A DNA stretch of 64,000 bases, taken from contig NZ_JBAJNO010000008.1 of assembly GCF_036880985.1 (NCBI RefSeq), positions 62,001-126,000 on the forward strand, in the 5' to 3' direction. Below the pieces are notes generated by a model. The model searched no databases, was not told the origin of the DNA, and was given only the letters and a program-made list of their open reading frames with translations. Made by a program: the position numbers and the translations under genes. This stretch comes from Limibacter armeniacum. GTDB taxonomy: Bacteria > Bacteroidota > Bacteroidia > Cytophagales > Flammeovirgaceae. This document shows, piece by piece, positions 36,260-45,516 of this stretch. Position 1 is the stretch's first letter. Each line of letters begins with the position of its first letter.

Positions 36260-36562
36260 ATGGAAGTAATCAATGAAGTGCCTCATCTTTTTGAGGAAGC
36301 TCGCAACATGGGATTTGTCGTCTATCTGCTAACTGTGATGGTGGCGGTGCTTGGCTATGGTCTTTGGACCGTGATCAACAAGTACTCCAATGCCACTATC
36401 TCCATGACCAAGGTGATGCAGGAGCAAATAGAAACAAGCAAGATGCTTCGGGAAACAATCAAGGAAAGCTCACAGGATGCCCGTGCAAGGGAAGAAAAGA
36501 TCATGACAGGTCTCAACGAAATCAAGACTAATCAAGCAATCATTATTAATCAATTATCATGA
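36260..36562 (+). CDS. Holin-like small membrane protein
   Basis: A 100-residue protein with one membrane segment (MGFVVYLLTVMVAVLGYGLWTVI, about residues 17-39) and a long charged cytoplasmic coiled coil (MTKVMQEQIETSKMLRETIKESSQDAREEK). Next come a spanin-like protein and an amidase, so a holin/BhlA-like role in lysis timing is likely. Its end overlaps the next gene by 4 bp. Confidence 0.6.
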   Translation: MEVINEVPHLFEEARNMGFVVYLLTVMVAVLGYGLWTVINKYSNATISMTKVMQEQIETSKMLRETIKESSQDARAREEKIMTGLNEIKTNQAIIINQLS

Positions 36563-37212
36563 ATCCATTACTCTGGGTAATAGATTTTGTTCGGCGCAAT
36601 CCGGCAAAAGTAATATTTGCACTACTGCTGCTAATGAGCTGGCTCTGGTGGAAACAATTGCAGCGAAACAGCAACCTAAAAGAAGGTTACGAGCAAATGA
36701 CCGTACTGGCCAACGATGCCCGTGGCGACTTGCAACACTACAAAAACAAGCTGGACTATCAGGTATCACTGGCAGAAACACTGGAGCTGGACTACAAGAC
36801 GCTCAGGAATGCCAAGGAAAACCAGCGCCTCCAGTTTTTGCACAAGTTCAATGAACTAAAAAAAAAGCTCCGCCGGATGGAAAGCGCTGCGGAGTTGGAT
36901 GCCCAGCTGGACCAGTTCTTTGCGGCACCCATTACCGACACGGTCAAGATCCTGCTTATGGATACAGTCTTTATGCCGGTACAGAAAAAAATCGCCCTCT
37001 ATCATGACGATTATACACGGTTTGCCGCCATAATCAACGACTCTACAGGAATGGTCGAGGTAGACTACACCGCCCAGGTACCCATCGATCTGGTGATCTA
37101 CTGGGACCGCAAATGGTTCCTGGGCAAAAAGCACTTTCAGACAGAGGTGATTTCCGAGAATCCCAACATCGTATTCAAGGATATCAACACCATCATCAAA
37201 AAACGTAGATAA
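36559..37212 (+). CDS. Membrane-anchored coiled-coil protein, spanin-like
   Basis: 217 residues. An N-terminal membrane anchor (PAKVIFALLLLMSWLWW, about residues 15-31) is followed by a coiled coil (about 35-110) and a beta-rich end (VEVDYTAQVPIDLVIYWDRKW). This inner-membrane type II topology with periplasmic coil resembles i-spanins, although it is longer than usual. It lies between the holin-like gene and the amidase. Confidence 0.55.
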   Translation: MNPLLWVIDFVRRNPAKVIFALLLLMSWLWWKQLQRNSNLKEGYEQMTVLANDARGDLQHYKNKLDYQVSLAETLELDYKTLRNAKENQRLQFLHKFNELKKKLRRMESAAELDAQLDQFFAAPITDTVKILLMDTVFMPVQKKIALYHDDYTRFAAIINDSTGMVEVDYTAQVPIDLVIYWDRKWFLGKKHFQTEVISENPNIVFKDINTIIKKRR

Positions 37213-37226
37213 ATCAAAATACCATT

Positions 37227-37700
37227 ATGGCTAACAAGCGAAGACTCTTAGTAATCCACTGTTCAGATACCCCAATGGGCAGAGAGGTAACCAAGGAAGA
37301 TATTATCGAGTGGCATATCAAGGGCAATGGCTGGAGCAAGCCCGGCTACTCAGACCTGATCAAGTTGGACGGTTCAATCGACAACCTGCAGCCATTCGAC
37401 CAGGACGACAAGTGGGAACCATGGGAAATGACCAACGGAGCCAAGGGTTTCAACGGCGTGGCCCAACACGTCTGCTATGCAGGCGGAGCCGACAGAGGAA
37501 TGAAACCACGTGATACCCGAACAGAAGCTCAGAAAAAGACATTGGCAGCGTATGTCAGGATTGCCATTGCCAGACAACCTGATATCCAGATTGCAGGACA
37601 TAACCAGCTATCCACCAAGGCTTGTCCAAGCTTCGATGTACCGCAATGGTTGCGATCTATCGGTATCGAGGATAAGAATATTTACAGCGACAAGAGCTAA
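37227..37700 (+). CDS. N-acetylmuramoyl-L-alanine amidase (endolysin)
   Basis: A 157-residue type 2 amidase of T7-lysozyme size. The zinc ligands are visible: H11 in VIHCSDTP, H125 in AGHNQL, and C133 in KACPSFDV, with the catalytic Lys131 two residues earlier. It cleaves the bond between MurNAc and the peptide stem. It has no signal peptide and so depends on the holin for access to the wall. It is followed by a terminator. Confidence 0.92.
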   Translation: MANKRRLLVIHCSDTPMGREVTKEDIIEWHIKGNGWSKPGYSDLIKLDGSIDNLQPFDQDDKWEPWEMTNGAKGFNGVAQHVCYAGGADRGMKPRDTRTEAQKKTLAAYVRIAIARQPDIQIAGHNQLSTKACPSFDVPQWLRSIGIEDKNIYSDKS

Positions 37701-37732
37701 TCAGTAGCATAGTGTAGTTCATAATTGAAAGA

Positions 37733-37757
37733 GTCCGCTTTTTGGCGGGCTTTTTTT
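37733..37757 (+). terminator. Terminator after endolysin
   Basis: GTCCGC/GCGGGC stem, TTTTTG loop, T7. It separates the lysis cassette from the tail genes and lies 39 bp before the next start. Confidence 0.75.
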
Positions 37758-37796
37758 GTCCATAGCTGTCCCAATTCATCCCATTACCTTAATGAC

Positions 37797-38225
37797 ATGA
37801 AAGAGGAACTATCCCGAATTGTAGCCAGCTGGCTGCGAGACAATGAGAAACTTTTCAAGGCAAAGCTCAAGCGGCTAAAAGTCGGTAAGTCTGGAGAGCT
37901 GGAGCGATCCATCCGCAGTGATGTACAGCAGAAAGGCGATGTGATAGAAGGTGCACACCACTTCAAGCTGCACGGCCGCTTCCGTGATATGGGTGTCGGT
38001 CGTGGTAGTACTATTGCTGGACGCAGGCAATCCAAGATTGCAGGCAGCCGGGGCGGTAGTATCTCCAGCAGATCATCCGGAGGGAGCAGAAAACCCGCCA
38101 AATGGTACAGTACCGTCTTCTATGGTCGCCTAAATACGCTCAAGTCTTGGGTGTCCCTCAACGTATGTGAAAACGCCAACAAGGCAATCATTTCAGCTTT
38201 CAAGAAATATGGCAGTACAAAGTAA
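37797..38225 (+). CDS. Head-tail joining/HK97 gp10-like protein
   Basis: Start at ATG 37797 (MKEELSRIV), since the longer frame would begin before the terminator. The 142-residue basic product has the pattern of HK97 gp10-like or minor tail proteins: an N-terminal helix, AHHFKLHGRFRDMGVGRG and a Lys/Arg/Ser-rich linker (IAGSRGGSISSRSSGGSRK), then a C-terminal helix. It sits directly before the tape measure and overlaps it by 17 bp. Confidence 0.5.
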   Translation: MKEELSRIVASWLRDNEKLFKAKLKRLKVGKSGELERSIRSDVQQKGDVIEGAHHFKLHGRFRDMGVGRGSTIAGRRQSKIAGSRGGSISSRSSGGSRKPAKWYSTVFYGRLNTLKSWVSLNVCENANKAIISAFKKYGSTK

Positions 38226-41202
38226 TGATATAGCCAAAACCACCATTCAGGTGGATGGCAAGCAAGGTATCAACCAGTTAGGGCTGTTTGAGGCAGAAGC
38301 GGCCAAGGCTGCCAAGCAGATGCAGGTATTGGAAAGGGCTACCAAGGAGTACACCAAGACTTCTGACAAAATGAAGTCGCTGGAGGCAGCCGGGAAAAAG
38401 CAGTCAAAGGCATATGAAAATGCCGCCAAGAAACTCAAGGAACTGGAAGGTGCACAGCAAGATTACCTCAAGGCAACCGACAAGTACAAGGATGCAGAGC
38501 GGAAGGTAAAAGGCTTGCGTGAACAGCTGGGACTTGCCGGACTTACCATGCGCCAGCTCAAGAACAGGCAAAGGGAACTCAATCGGGAAATGGAGAATAC
38601 CACCCGAGGTACCAAACGCTACAAGGAACTGAATACAGAAATGGACAAGGTGAAGGCTGAAATGGCCAGTACCAACAACACCACCAAGAAATCCACCAAT
38701 ATCTTCAGCTCCTTTGGAGGTGAGCTAATGCAACTTGGCGGTAAGGGAGGTGCAATTGCTGCAGTTGCTGCAGGCCTTTTGTATTTGGGGAATCAAATCC
38801 TTTCAGTTGAGAAAAAGTTCACTGGCCTGATGCGAACCACCAAGCGGGTAACGGGCGAGACTGGAGAAGTGTTGCAAGATACAACTGCCCGTATCCAATC
38901 GCTTTCTGATGTCTATGGCGAGGAGTATAACGAAATCCTGAAAGCCACTCAGTCGGTCGCAACTGCCTACAAGATCGATTTTAGGGAAGCACTTGATCTG
39001 GTGGAAAAAGGTTTCCTGAATGGCGCCAATGCCAGTGGGGACTATGTCTCGCAGCTGAAGGAGTACGCTGTGCAGGCCAAGAATGCCCGTATCTCTGCAG
39101 AGGATTTTGTAAAGGTATTGGTACAGCAGGAAGGAGCAGCGCTATTTGATGACAAGCTGATTGACACCATCAAGGAGCTTGGCCTAAGACTGAACGAGTT
39201 TACACCTACAGTAGAAAAAGCGCTAAAACCACTTGGGAAAGAATTTTCCAATGAGGTTAAGCAGTCCATTGAGTCAGGAGAAGACGTAGTGGATATCTTC
39301 CAGAAGATTTTCGTGCAGTCCAAGCGTTCCGGACTATCCGTGCAAGAATTGCAGACAATTATTGCAGACTTGGGTGGTGGTGCACTGGAAGATGTCGGTG
39401 GTTTGGAAGTGGCTTACGAGAATTTGAATGAAGCTATTGGCCGTAACCTGGATAAGTTGGATGAACTGGGTGAAAAACAGAAAGAGGAACTGGAGATACA
39501 GCAGGACCTTAATAAGGAGTTAGCCAGGCTGTCAACAAACTTTAGTGGTTTTGGGGATTTCCTGAAGAATACTTTCTCAGTAATTCTTAGTACAACGGTT
39601 GGGCTTTTCAATGACTGGTTGGAGAGTATGCAGTCTGTAGATACAGTGATGGCTAGGAATAAGGACACAATCAAAAGTTTGAATTATGATGAAGTCATAG
39701 ATGGGATTAGTACAACAACTGATGAGTTAGTTAAGCTAAGGAAAGAACAAGAGAGGATGCAGGAAATATATGATAATACAAGCACCTCTTCCAACTATTA
39801 TAATACAGCCAGTGCAAACCTGTTAGAGGCTCTAAATCAGGTCGAGATCTATGAGCAGAAGTTAAAGGATCTGGAAGAAAGAAAAGCCGAATTGAAAAAG
39901 CAAAGTGATCAGGAATGGTCAGATGCACGGGACCGTCAAATTGAGGAGGAAAAAAGGAAGAAAGGAAAGGGAAAAGGCAATGACGACGACAAAAAGAAAG
40001 AAAAGCCGGTAGATGAGTTCGGTCCAATACTCGATGCCTGGAGAGCACTCCGCCGTGAAGTGGGTGAAATAGAACAGGAGCTGGAGGCTAGTCAGTTGAC
40101 AACCGATGAACAGGCCATTGCAGGAGTGCAAGCACGTTTTGATGCACTCAAGGCCAAGACTCTGGAGTTTTATAATTCACAGTTGATTGACCAAAAGGAA
40201 TTCAATGCAGAACGTGAACGGATTGATCTAGCAGCAGAGGAGGCCATCAAACAAAAGAAGGAAGAGGTAGGTGCTGACTTTGTTTCCCGTGGTGAGGCGC
40301 TGGCTACGGAACAGGATATGGAGTTGGAGCAAATCGCTTCCCATTACGATAAACTGATTGCAGAAGCCCAGCGGTTGGAACTTGCTGAAACGACCATCGC
40401 AGATTTAAGAAGGCAAAAGTTGCAAGCGATCAATGCTGCAGAGACTAGGGACTATCAGAAAAAGGCAGAAGCGGTACAGGCAACCATGGAAGGACTTGCC
40501 GGCTTTTCTGGTGCATTGATCCAAGTGCTTGCAGTCAACGAAGAGAAAAATGCAGAATTTATCAAGGCACTCACCTTATTCCAGATTGGTGCGGATACCG
40601 CTGCAGCCATTTCATCATTGATGGCTGCTTCAGAAGGGAACCCACTTAACCTGCTGACTGGTGGAAGTGCCGGTATTGCTCAGTTTGCAGCAGGGATTAT
40701 TCGGATTACCACCAACGTAGCCAAAGCCAGGCAGGTACTTTCCAAGGAAAAGAAACCTAAAGCCCCCACTTTTTCTGGTGAATCAAAGACTGGCGTAACG
40801 GAAGGCACCAGCTACTTTTTTGGTGGTGCAACAGGCAAGGGCAATATCGGGACAGGTGATAGGTATGGCGCTTTTGCCGGTTATGTCCATCAGGATGAGT
40901 ACGTGATACCAGCCTCCGTTCGCCGTGATCCGGTGGTGGCAGACTTTGAAAGCATCATCGAAAGCAAGCGTACCGGTCAGAGCACTAGCTCACAGCTCGA
41001 CCAGCTGGCCAGCAAGCTCAACAGTCCGCAGGTGATCACACAGGAAAACGCTGCCACACTGGAGGTGCTGACTGCCATTGCGGCCACCCTGAAGGACAAT
41101 GCCGAACGCCCAACCATGATCCAGTGGGGTTACCGGGATACTACCTATGTGAGGGAAGAAATTGACGACCAAATAGCCATTGAAGACCTAGCCAAAATAT
41201 GA
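38209..41202 (+). CDS. Tape measure protein
   Basis: From ATG 38209 (MAVQSNDIAKTT) the protein has 997 residues. Long coiled coils fill residues about 20-170 (KQMQVLERATKEYTKTSDK...) and 480-780. A hydrophobic stretch (LMQLGGKGGAIAAVAAGLLYLG) lies near residue 185, and another near 780-850 (QIGADTAAAISSLM, GGSAGIAQFAAGI). A Gly-rich end (YFFGGATGKGNIGTGDRYGAFAGYVHQDEYVIPA) is shared by many tail tape measures. It sets tail length and may enter the host envelope. It overlaps both neighbours. Confidence 0.9.
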   Translation: MAVQSNDIAKTTIQVDGKQGINQLGLFEAEAAKAAKQMQVLERATKEYTKTSDKMKSLEAAGKKQSKAYENAAKKLKELEGAQQDYLKATDKYKDAERKVKGLREQLGLAGLTMRQLKNRQRELNREMENTTRGTKRYKELNTEMDKVKAEMASTNNTTKKSTNIFSSFGGELMQLGGKGGAIAAVAAGLLYLGNQILSVEKKFTGLMRTTKRVTGETGEVLQDTTARIQSLSDVYGEEYNEILKATQSVATAYKIDFREALDLVEKGFLNGANASGDYVSQLKEYAVQAKNARISAEDFVKVLVQQEGAALFDDKLIDTIKELGLRLNEFTPTVEKALKPLGKEFSNEVKQSIESGEDVVDIFQKIFVQSKRSGLSVQELQTIIADLGGGALEDVGGLEVAYENLNEAIGRNLDKLDELGEKQKEELEIQQDLNKELARLSTNFSGFGDFLKNTFSVILSTTVGLFNDWLESMQSVDTVMARNKDTIKSLNYDEVIDGISTTTDELVKLRKEQERMQEIYDNTSTSSNYYNTASANLLEALNQVEIYEQKLKDLEERKAELKKQSDQEWSDARDRQIEEEKRKKGKGKGNDDDKKKEKPVDEFGPILDAWRALRREVGEIEQELEASQLTTDEQAIAGVQARFDALKAKTLEFYNSQLIDQKEFNAERERIDLAAEEAIKQKKEEVGADFVSRGEALATEQDMELEQIASHYDKLIAEAQRLELAETTIADLRRQKLQAINAAETRDYQKKAEAVQATMEGLAGFSGALIQVLAVNEEKNAEFIKALTLFQIGADTAAAISSLMAASEGNPLNLLTGGSAGIAQFAAGIIRITTNVAKARQVLSKEKKPKAPTFSGESKTGVTEGTSYFFGGATGKGNIGTGDRYGAFAGYVHQDEYVIPASVRRDPVVADFESIIESKRTGQSTSSQLDQLASKLNSPQVITQENAATLEVLTAIAATLKDNAERPTMIQWGYRDTTYVREEIDDQIAIEDLAKI

Positions 41203-42275
41203 CACCGATCAACGTACCTGCGGGACTGGTACCCGCCAAAAACAGGATTGTGGTAGACTGGCTCGATGATGCCATCGGGCTGACCAACAAGGTGCACTTC
41301 TACGAGGTGGACAATAACGATGTGGATGTAAACTTCTTGCTCTACAAGGAGATCGAGAACTTTCTGGCTTATGGCCGCTTCGATGCCCGTGAGTTTGTCG
41401 AGTCAGTACTGCGCTGCAGCGATGTAAACCTGACCGATACGGAGCCGCAGTTCTTGCCCGAACACCTGAAGTACTTTAAGGTGATTGCCGAAAACCCTGA
41501 CCAGATCAGCGGACCGGAGGATATCTGCGAGTTTTCAGCCTTTTACGCCAAGCGGTATCTCTCTCCAGTTAACCAGGCTTTTGGCAATACGCTGTTTGTG
41601 GCGGCAGATACCAAGTACATCCGCAAAAGTGCCCACTACTTTGTAACCGTAGTGGCTACCGAGGGGCAAACTGTAGGGTATGAGGTGTTCTTTGATGATG
41701 GTACCAGCCAAACCTTTACCAAGGCGATGCCGGCACCGGGTACAAAAGACAATACCAAAAGCTGGGCATATCTGCTGCCGGTTGGTTTTCCGCAAGTAAG
41801 CTATGACAACCTGCAGCCGGGCAAGACCATCACCCAGATAGAGGTACTGTCCGGAGGTACCAAAGCCACCCTGATCGTGGATAGCTCCAGCAAACGCTAC
41901 GAACATGAGCTGCTGTACTGGGCAGACAGCGGCAACCTTGAGACGCTGGTGGCCACAGGTGTCAAGCGCCGGCAAATCAAAACCAAAAGGACGGAATACA
42001 ACCGACCGGCTTACAAGTATTCCAGTAATTACCTGGACAGTACGCTTATTTCTGGACGGGTTCAACTGGATTACGAGTACCGTGTCCGGACGGGATATTT
42101 CCGCAGCCGTGAGGAGTACGAGGCTGCCCTCCAGATTTTATCTGCAGAGAAGGTATTTGCCAAGCTGGAAGACCAGTATGTGGAGGTGATGGTCACCGAC
42201 AAGAGCCTTGCAGAAGTGGAGGAAGACGAAACACTCTACAGTTTTGAGTTCAACTACAAATTCACGGAAAGATGA
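41199..42275 (+). CDS. Distal tail-like protein
   Basis: 358 residues, following the tape measure with a 4-bp overlap, where siphoviruses place the distal tail (Dit) gene. The protein is beta-rich (VVDWLDDAIGLTNKVHFYEVDNNDVDVNFLLYKEIENF...) and ends with LEDQYVEVMVTDKSLAEVEEDETLYSFEFNYKF. It probably forms the hexameric ring joining tube and hub. The call is positional. Confidence 0.55.
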   Translation: MTPINVPAGLVPAKNRIVVDWLDDAIGLTNKVHFYEVDNNDVDVNFLLYKEIENFLAYGRFDAREFVESVLRCSDVNLTDTEPQFLPEHLKYFKVIAENPDQISGPEDICEFSAFYAKRYLSPVNQAFGNTLFVAADTKYIRKSAHYFVTVVATEGQTVGYEVFFDDGTSQTFTKAMPAPGTKDNTKSWAYLLPVGFPQVSYDNLQPGKTITQIEVLSGGTKATLIVDSSSKRYEHELLYWADSGNLETLVATGVKRRQIKTKRTEYNRPAYKYSSNYLDSTLISGRVQLDYEYRVRTGYFRSREEYEAALQILSAEKVFAKLEDQYVEVMVTDKSLAEVEEDETLYSFEFNYKFTER

Positions 42276-44149
42276 TTAGCCTGCTTGTCAACAATATTGA
42301 GCTGCCGCTGGACAGTAGTGCCCAGATCCCGTTCAATATCGATTCGGATTATTTTAACCTGGAGTACATTCCCGGCTCGCACACCTACACCTTCAATGTG
42401 CCATTCAGCAAGGAGGCTCGCAAGGCATTTGGCTATGAGGACCAGTTTGTCCAGGATGACAACATCTTCACCCAAAGCTTTGATGCCGAGATCCGCTACC
42501 ATGGCATCTCGCTGATGTCCGGAAAACTGAAGGTGCAGCGGATCAGCAGCAGCGGGTTCAGTGTATTTGTGCTGGCCAACACCTCCATTCTGGCCGACAT
42601 CAAGGATACCCCTATGCCGGAGCTGTTCAAGATCAAGGTAATCGGTTACCTGACGGCTGGAGGTCCGCTGACGCAGGCGGGTTATACGCCGGTGTGGGAC
42701 TTGTTTACCTCGGATGATTTCCAGCAGATCAACACCCGGACAGAGGAGAAATCAGACGTAAACAGCGTTCAGTATTTCTACGCTTCAGCCACCTACATAC
42801 TGGAGCAACTCTTTGAGAGTATCGGCTATACGGTCAGTTACGATTTGCGCTATGACAAGGAGCAATACCAGAACGTGATGTTTGTCTGCGACGAGGACCA
42901 TATCCCGCTGTATGAGGATACGGCCTACGATATCGCTCCGCCGGGCATGACAGCTGGCCAGTTCCTCAATATCTGGAGCCGCTCGTGGGGTGCATTCCCT
43001 TATATCGACACCCTCAACAAGGAAGTGGTGATGCTGGATTTGTACACCATGATCGGCAGGAGTTACGGAGCAGTGGGCTACGGGGAACAGGAGCTGGCAG
43101 CAGATGCCGAATACGTTCCGGAGCCGGCACACCTGGACAACATCACCTTCAACCACGAGACAGTGCAGGAAGGTGAGCAGCCCAGCATGGACAATGCCGT
43201 ATCCACCATCAATGATCTGCCAGGAGCTAACTTTGCCAATGAAGCCATCTACTATGTGGAGGCCAACGCAGCATGGTATGTATCCAATGGCCAGTTCTGG
43301 GAGCCGTTTGAGGGATTTAACCTTTACCCTAAAGTGGTGAAGTTCCGGGATGGTGATCAGGTCAAGGAAGTCAAGACTGGAGTTGAGCCTATCTACATGA
43401 CCAAGCGGGCCATCTTCCAGACTTATGACGAGTGGAACTATATAGCAGCCAACGAAAGCGGTTATCTCACAATCAAGTTTTACCTGTTGGATGAGGATCC
43501 GCTCACCCAGTATGCAGTTGGTCGGGAGATTGAGTATTTCTATGATGATGGCGAAACGAAGGTGAGAAAGCGTGGCCTGATCTTGGAGCTGGAGCGTTCC
43601 GTTGTCGGTGATGTTCACCTGCTGCATATCGAGACCAATATCGTTTTCAACTGGGCAGAGAAAGGACGTGTTGCCGGTGGTTATGAATCTTACTTTGCCA
43701 GCAACTTCCGGGCTTTCCCGGAGGTGACTGGAGACAAGAAAAAATACTACGGGCACTACAACCACTCCACATGGGCGGAATACGAACCGATTGACGACTA
43801 TCAGGGCTACAGTTACAACTATGTGACGGCAACCAACTACCAGCTGTCCAACCCGCAGAAACGGATCTACAACCGCAACGGTAATGCGATCCAGTTTTCC
43901 CTGGTATGGCATGGCCCTGAAGGTTTGTACGAACGGTTTCACAAGCGGCCAACGGAGTTCCATAGCAACGCAAGGGTACACAAGCGAAAGCCAATCATGA
44001 GCCTTGCGGATATTATGAATTACAAGCCTTACAAGCTGCAGCGGATCAACAATATGGGCTACTACCCAAAGCGGCTGCGGTTTACGCTAAAGCATACAGG
44101 TATTGAAAATGTGGAGATGGAGGCGAGAGTGGCTACAAGGCAGGACTAA
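42272..44149 (+). CDS. Tail tip/baseplate hub protein
   Basis: 625 residues. Opens MISLLVNNIELPLDSSAQIPFNIDSDYFNLEYIPGS, a pattern I associate with Bacteroidota phage baseplate hubs. The rest has alternating beta stretches and a Tyr/Trp-rich end. No transmembrane helices and no enzyme motif are seen. It is the last rightward late gene, and its stop overlaps the stop of the leftward DUF3307 gene by 4 bp, with no terminator between. Confidence 0.6.
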   Translation: MISLLVNNIELPLDSSAQIPFNIDSDYFNLEYIPGSHTYTFNVPFSKEARKAFGYEDQFVQDDNIFTQSFDAEIRYHGISLMSGKLKVQRISSSGFSVFVLANTSILADIKDTPMPELFKIKVIGYLTAGGPLTQAGYTPVWDLFTSDDFQQINTRTEEKSDVNSVQYFYASATYILEQLFESIGYTVSYDLRYDKEQYQNVMFVCDEDHIPLYEDTAYDIAPPGMTAGQFLNIWSRSWGAFPYIDTLNKEVVMLDLYTMIGRSYGAVGYGEQELAADAEYVPEPAHLDNITFNHETVQEGEQPSMDNAVSTINDLPGANFANEAIYYVEANAAWYVSNGQFWEPFEGFNLYPKVVKFRDGDQVKEVKTGVEPIYMTKRAIFQTYDEWNYIAANESGYLTIKFYLLDEDPLTQYAVGREIEYFYDDGETKVRKRGLILELERSVVGDVHLLHIETNIVFNWAEKGRVAGGYESYFASNFRAFPEVTGDKKKYYGHYNHSTWAEYEPIDDYQGYSYNYVTATNYQLSNPQKRIYNRNGNAIQFSLVWHGPEGLYERFHKRPTEFHSNARVHKRKPIMSLADIMNYKPYKLQRINNMGYYPKRLRFTLKHTGIENVEMEARVATRQD

Positions 44150-44514
44150 GTACAGACCATATAGGCAATACCGATAATGACAAGCTGATGCAGTAGCTGG
44201 TCAGTACCAAATATCCACCAATGATAGGTGTTCTCTGGGCTCTTAACTGTAGGACACCAAACATTCATTCTACCTTTCAGCACATCAATCAGAAAATGGG
44301 TTGAGAGTTCGATAATAGCAGCCAACAACGCTTTCTCTATGTTGTGTAGGATGAAAATGACATTGAAAAATAGGGCAGCATGAATCGTAGCATGAATAAA
44401 TATAGGGAATAAGGGCTTTCCTGTTTGTTTCGCTTTAAGCATCCATGGGGTACTTAAATGAGTGAAGTCTGCAGCCCAGTGACATATATTGAGCATTACA
44501 AGGGTAGCTATCAT
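44146..44514 (-). CDS. DUF3307 membrane protein
   Basis: A 122-residue protein with about four membrane segments. DUF3307 landmarks are present: NICHWAADF at the start, HATIHAALFF, IELSTHFLIDVLKGR, and TDQLLHQLVII. The repeated His/Asp pattern suggests a metal or heme site, but the function is unknown. Found in phages and bacterial genomes. It is the last gene of the leftward early operon and converges with the tail-hub gene. Confidence 0.85.
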   Translation of the reverse strand: MIATLVMLNICHWAADFTHLSTPWMLKAKQTGKPLFPIFIHATIHAALFFNVIFILHNIEKALLAAIIELSTHFLIDVLKGRMNVWCPTVKSPENTYHWWIFGTDQLLHQLVIIGIAYMVCT

Positions 44515-44518
44515 AGTG

Positions 44519-44755
44519 TTACAGGTTAAATTCTGTCACATTGTTTGGGTTTATGCTTTTATAGGTAGCTATAAACTTTGCTAATGTTTTTTGGTCGTCA
44601 AACGCACTAATCCAGACGTAGAGGTCCTTTTCGTAATCATACATATAGAGGTGGTATTTCCCTTCTTTGCGAATTGTTCTAAACTCCTTTTTTCGGGAGT
44701 GAAGGCATTTGGCGAAAAACATCACCAGCTGGACAAGTAGGATTCTTAGTTTCAT
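44519..44755 (-). CDS. Small membrane-associated phage protein
   Basis: I start at ATG 44755 (MKLRILLVQLVMFFAKCLHSRKK). The upstream in-frame ATG sits in the loop of the hairpin at 44763-44788 and would start a shorter-leader variant. A short hydrophobic N-terminus precedes a soluble domain (YHLYMYDYEKDLYVWISAFDD). It ends 4 bp before the DUF3307 start. Function unknown. Confidence 0.55.
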   Translation of the reverse strand: MKLRILLVQLVMFFAKCLHSRKKEFRTIRKEGKYHLYMYDYEKDLYVWISAFDDQKTLAKFIATYKSINPNNVTEFNL

Positions 44756-44762
44756 AACTGAA

Positions 44763-44788
44763 TTTAAGCCGGAAATCATTCCGGCTTA
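44763..44788 (-). other. Hairpin at gene start, possible terminator
   Basis: Perfect 9-bp stem TTAAGCCGG/CCGGCTTAA with an 8-nt loop that contains an ATG. On the minus strand only a weak T stretch follows. It may end the upstream transcript or mask the start. Confidence 0.5.
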
Positions 44789-44827
44789 AGGACAGTTTCA
44801 GTTGATTGATGGTCGCTATCAGTATTA

Positions 44828-45040
44828 TTACTTGAGTTCTAATAAATCATTTACAAACTCACTATAAATTTGATACTGTTCCATCAACATCTCATGATAA
44901 ATTTTTAACTCAACTATAGAACTATATCCTTTGGGAAGTTCTCGATACTTCTCATATCGTTGAATTTGGACATCAATGGAACCCAATCGATCGATCACCT
45001 CAAGTTTCTTGGTATTGTACTTTTTGATAAGTGGTATCAT
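44828..45040 (-). CDS. Small helical phage protein
   Basis: A 70-residue, highly charged helical protein (KKLEVIDRLGSIDVQIQRYEKYRE, EQYQIYSEFVNDLLELK), suggestive of a dimeric coiled coil. It follows a 200-bp gap. No recognised family. Confidence 0.5.
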   Translation of the reverse strand: MIPLIKKYNTKKLEVIDRLGSIDVQIQRYEKYRELPKGYSSIVELKIYHEMLMEQYQIYSEFVNDLLELK

Positions 45041-45243
45041 TGTAGTTTAGCTATTATTTGATGGGTATACTTTTACTTAGGTATTTAGAGTGTCAGAGCT
45101 ATTAGAGCTAAACTGAGCAATTAATAAGCCGAGATCAATTATTACAAGTATTTCAAGGAAAAGCCAAGCACTACAAAACCACTACATTAATGGGTAAGTA
45201 GTTGGTTTCTAGTTAAGGGCGGCTTATCACCGCCCAATAGTGA

Positions 45244-45471
45244 TTATTTTTTATGTAGATCCTTCCTACTTTCATCTATCACCTCATTATCATCATAAGA
45301 CCAGCAATCTGGACAATAATGCTTATCCCCTTCTGATAGCCAATCATCATTTGATAGCTCATGTTTCATAGATACCTCGTCAGACATAGATCCCCATCCC
45401 ATGCAATCATTCACCCAATCTTTTTTACAATTGTCGCATTCAGCTCCGTATCCAATTACTTCTTTGATCAT
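45244..45471 (-). CDS. Small zinc-ribbon-like phage protein
   Basis: 75 residues with four cysteines in two pairs, ECDNCKKDW and HYCPDCWS (about 35 residues apart), a zinc-ribbon arrangement. The middle is acidic. Probably nucleic-acid or protein binding. A GGGCGG/CCGCCC hairpin lies 7 bp downstream (45219-45237). Confidence 0.6.
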   Translation of the reverse strand: MIKEVIGYGAECDNCKKDWVNDCMGWGSMSDEVSMKHELSNDDWLSEGDKHYCPDCWSYDDNEVIDESRKDLHKK

Positions 45472-45516
45472 TTGAGTTAAGTTTAATTGTAAAGTATTAC
45501 ACCGCCCGGTTAGTGT

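Noticed and set aside
42785-43981. 398-codon minus-strand ORF inside the tail-hub gene
   Set aside because: Composition is typical of an antisense shadow and the plus-strand gene is well supported by context and overlap.
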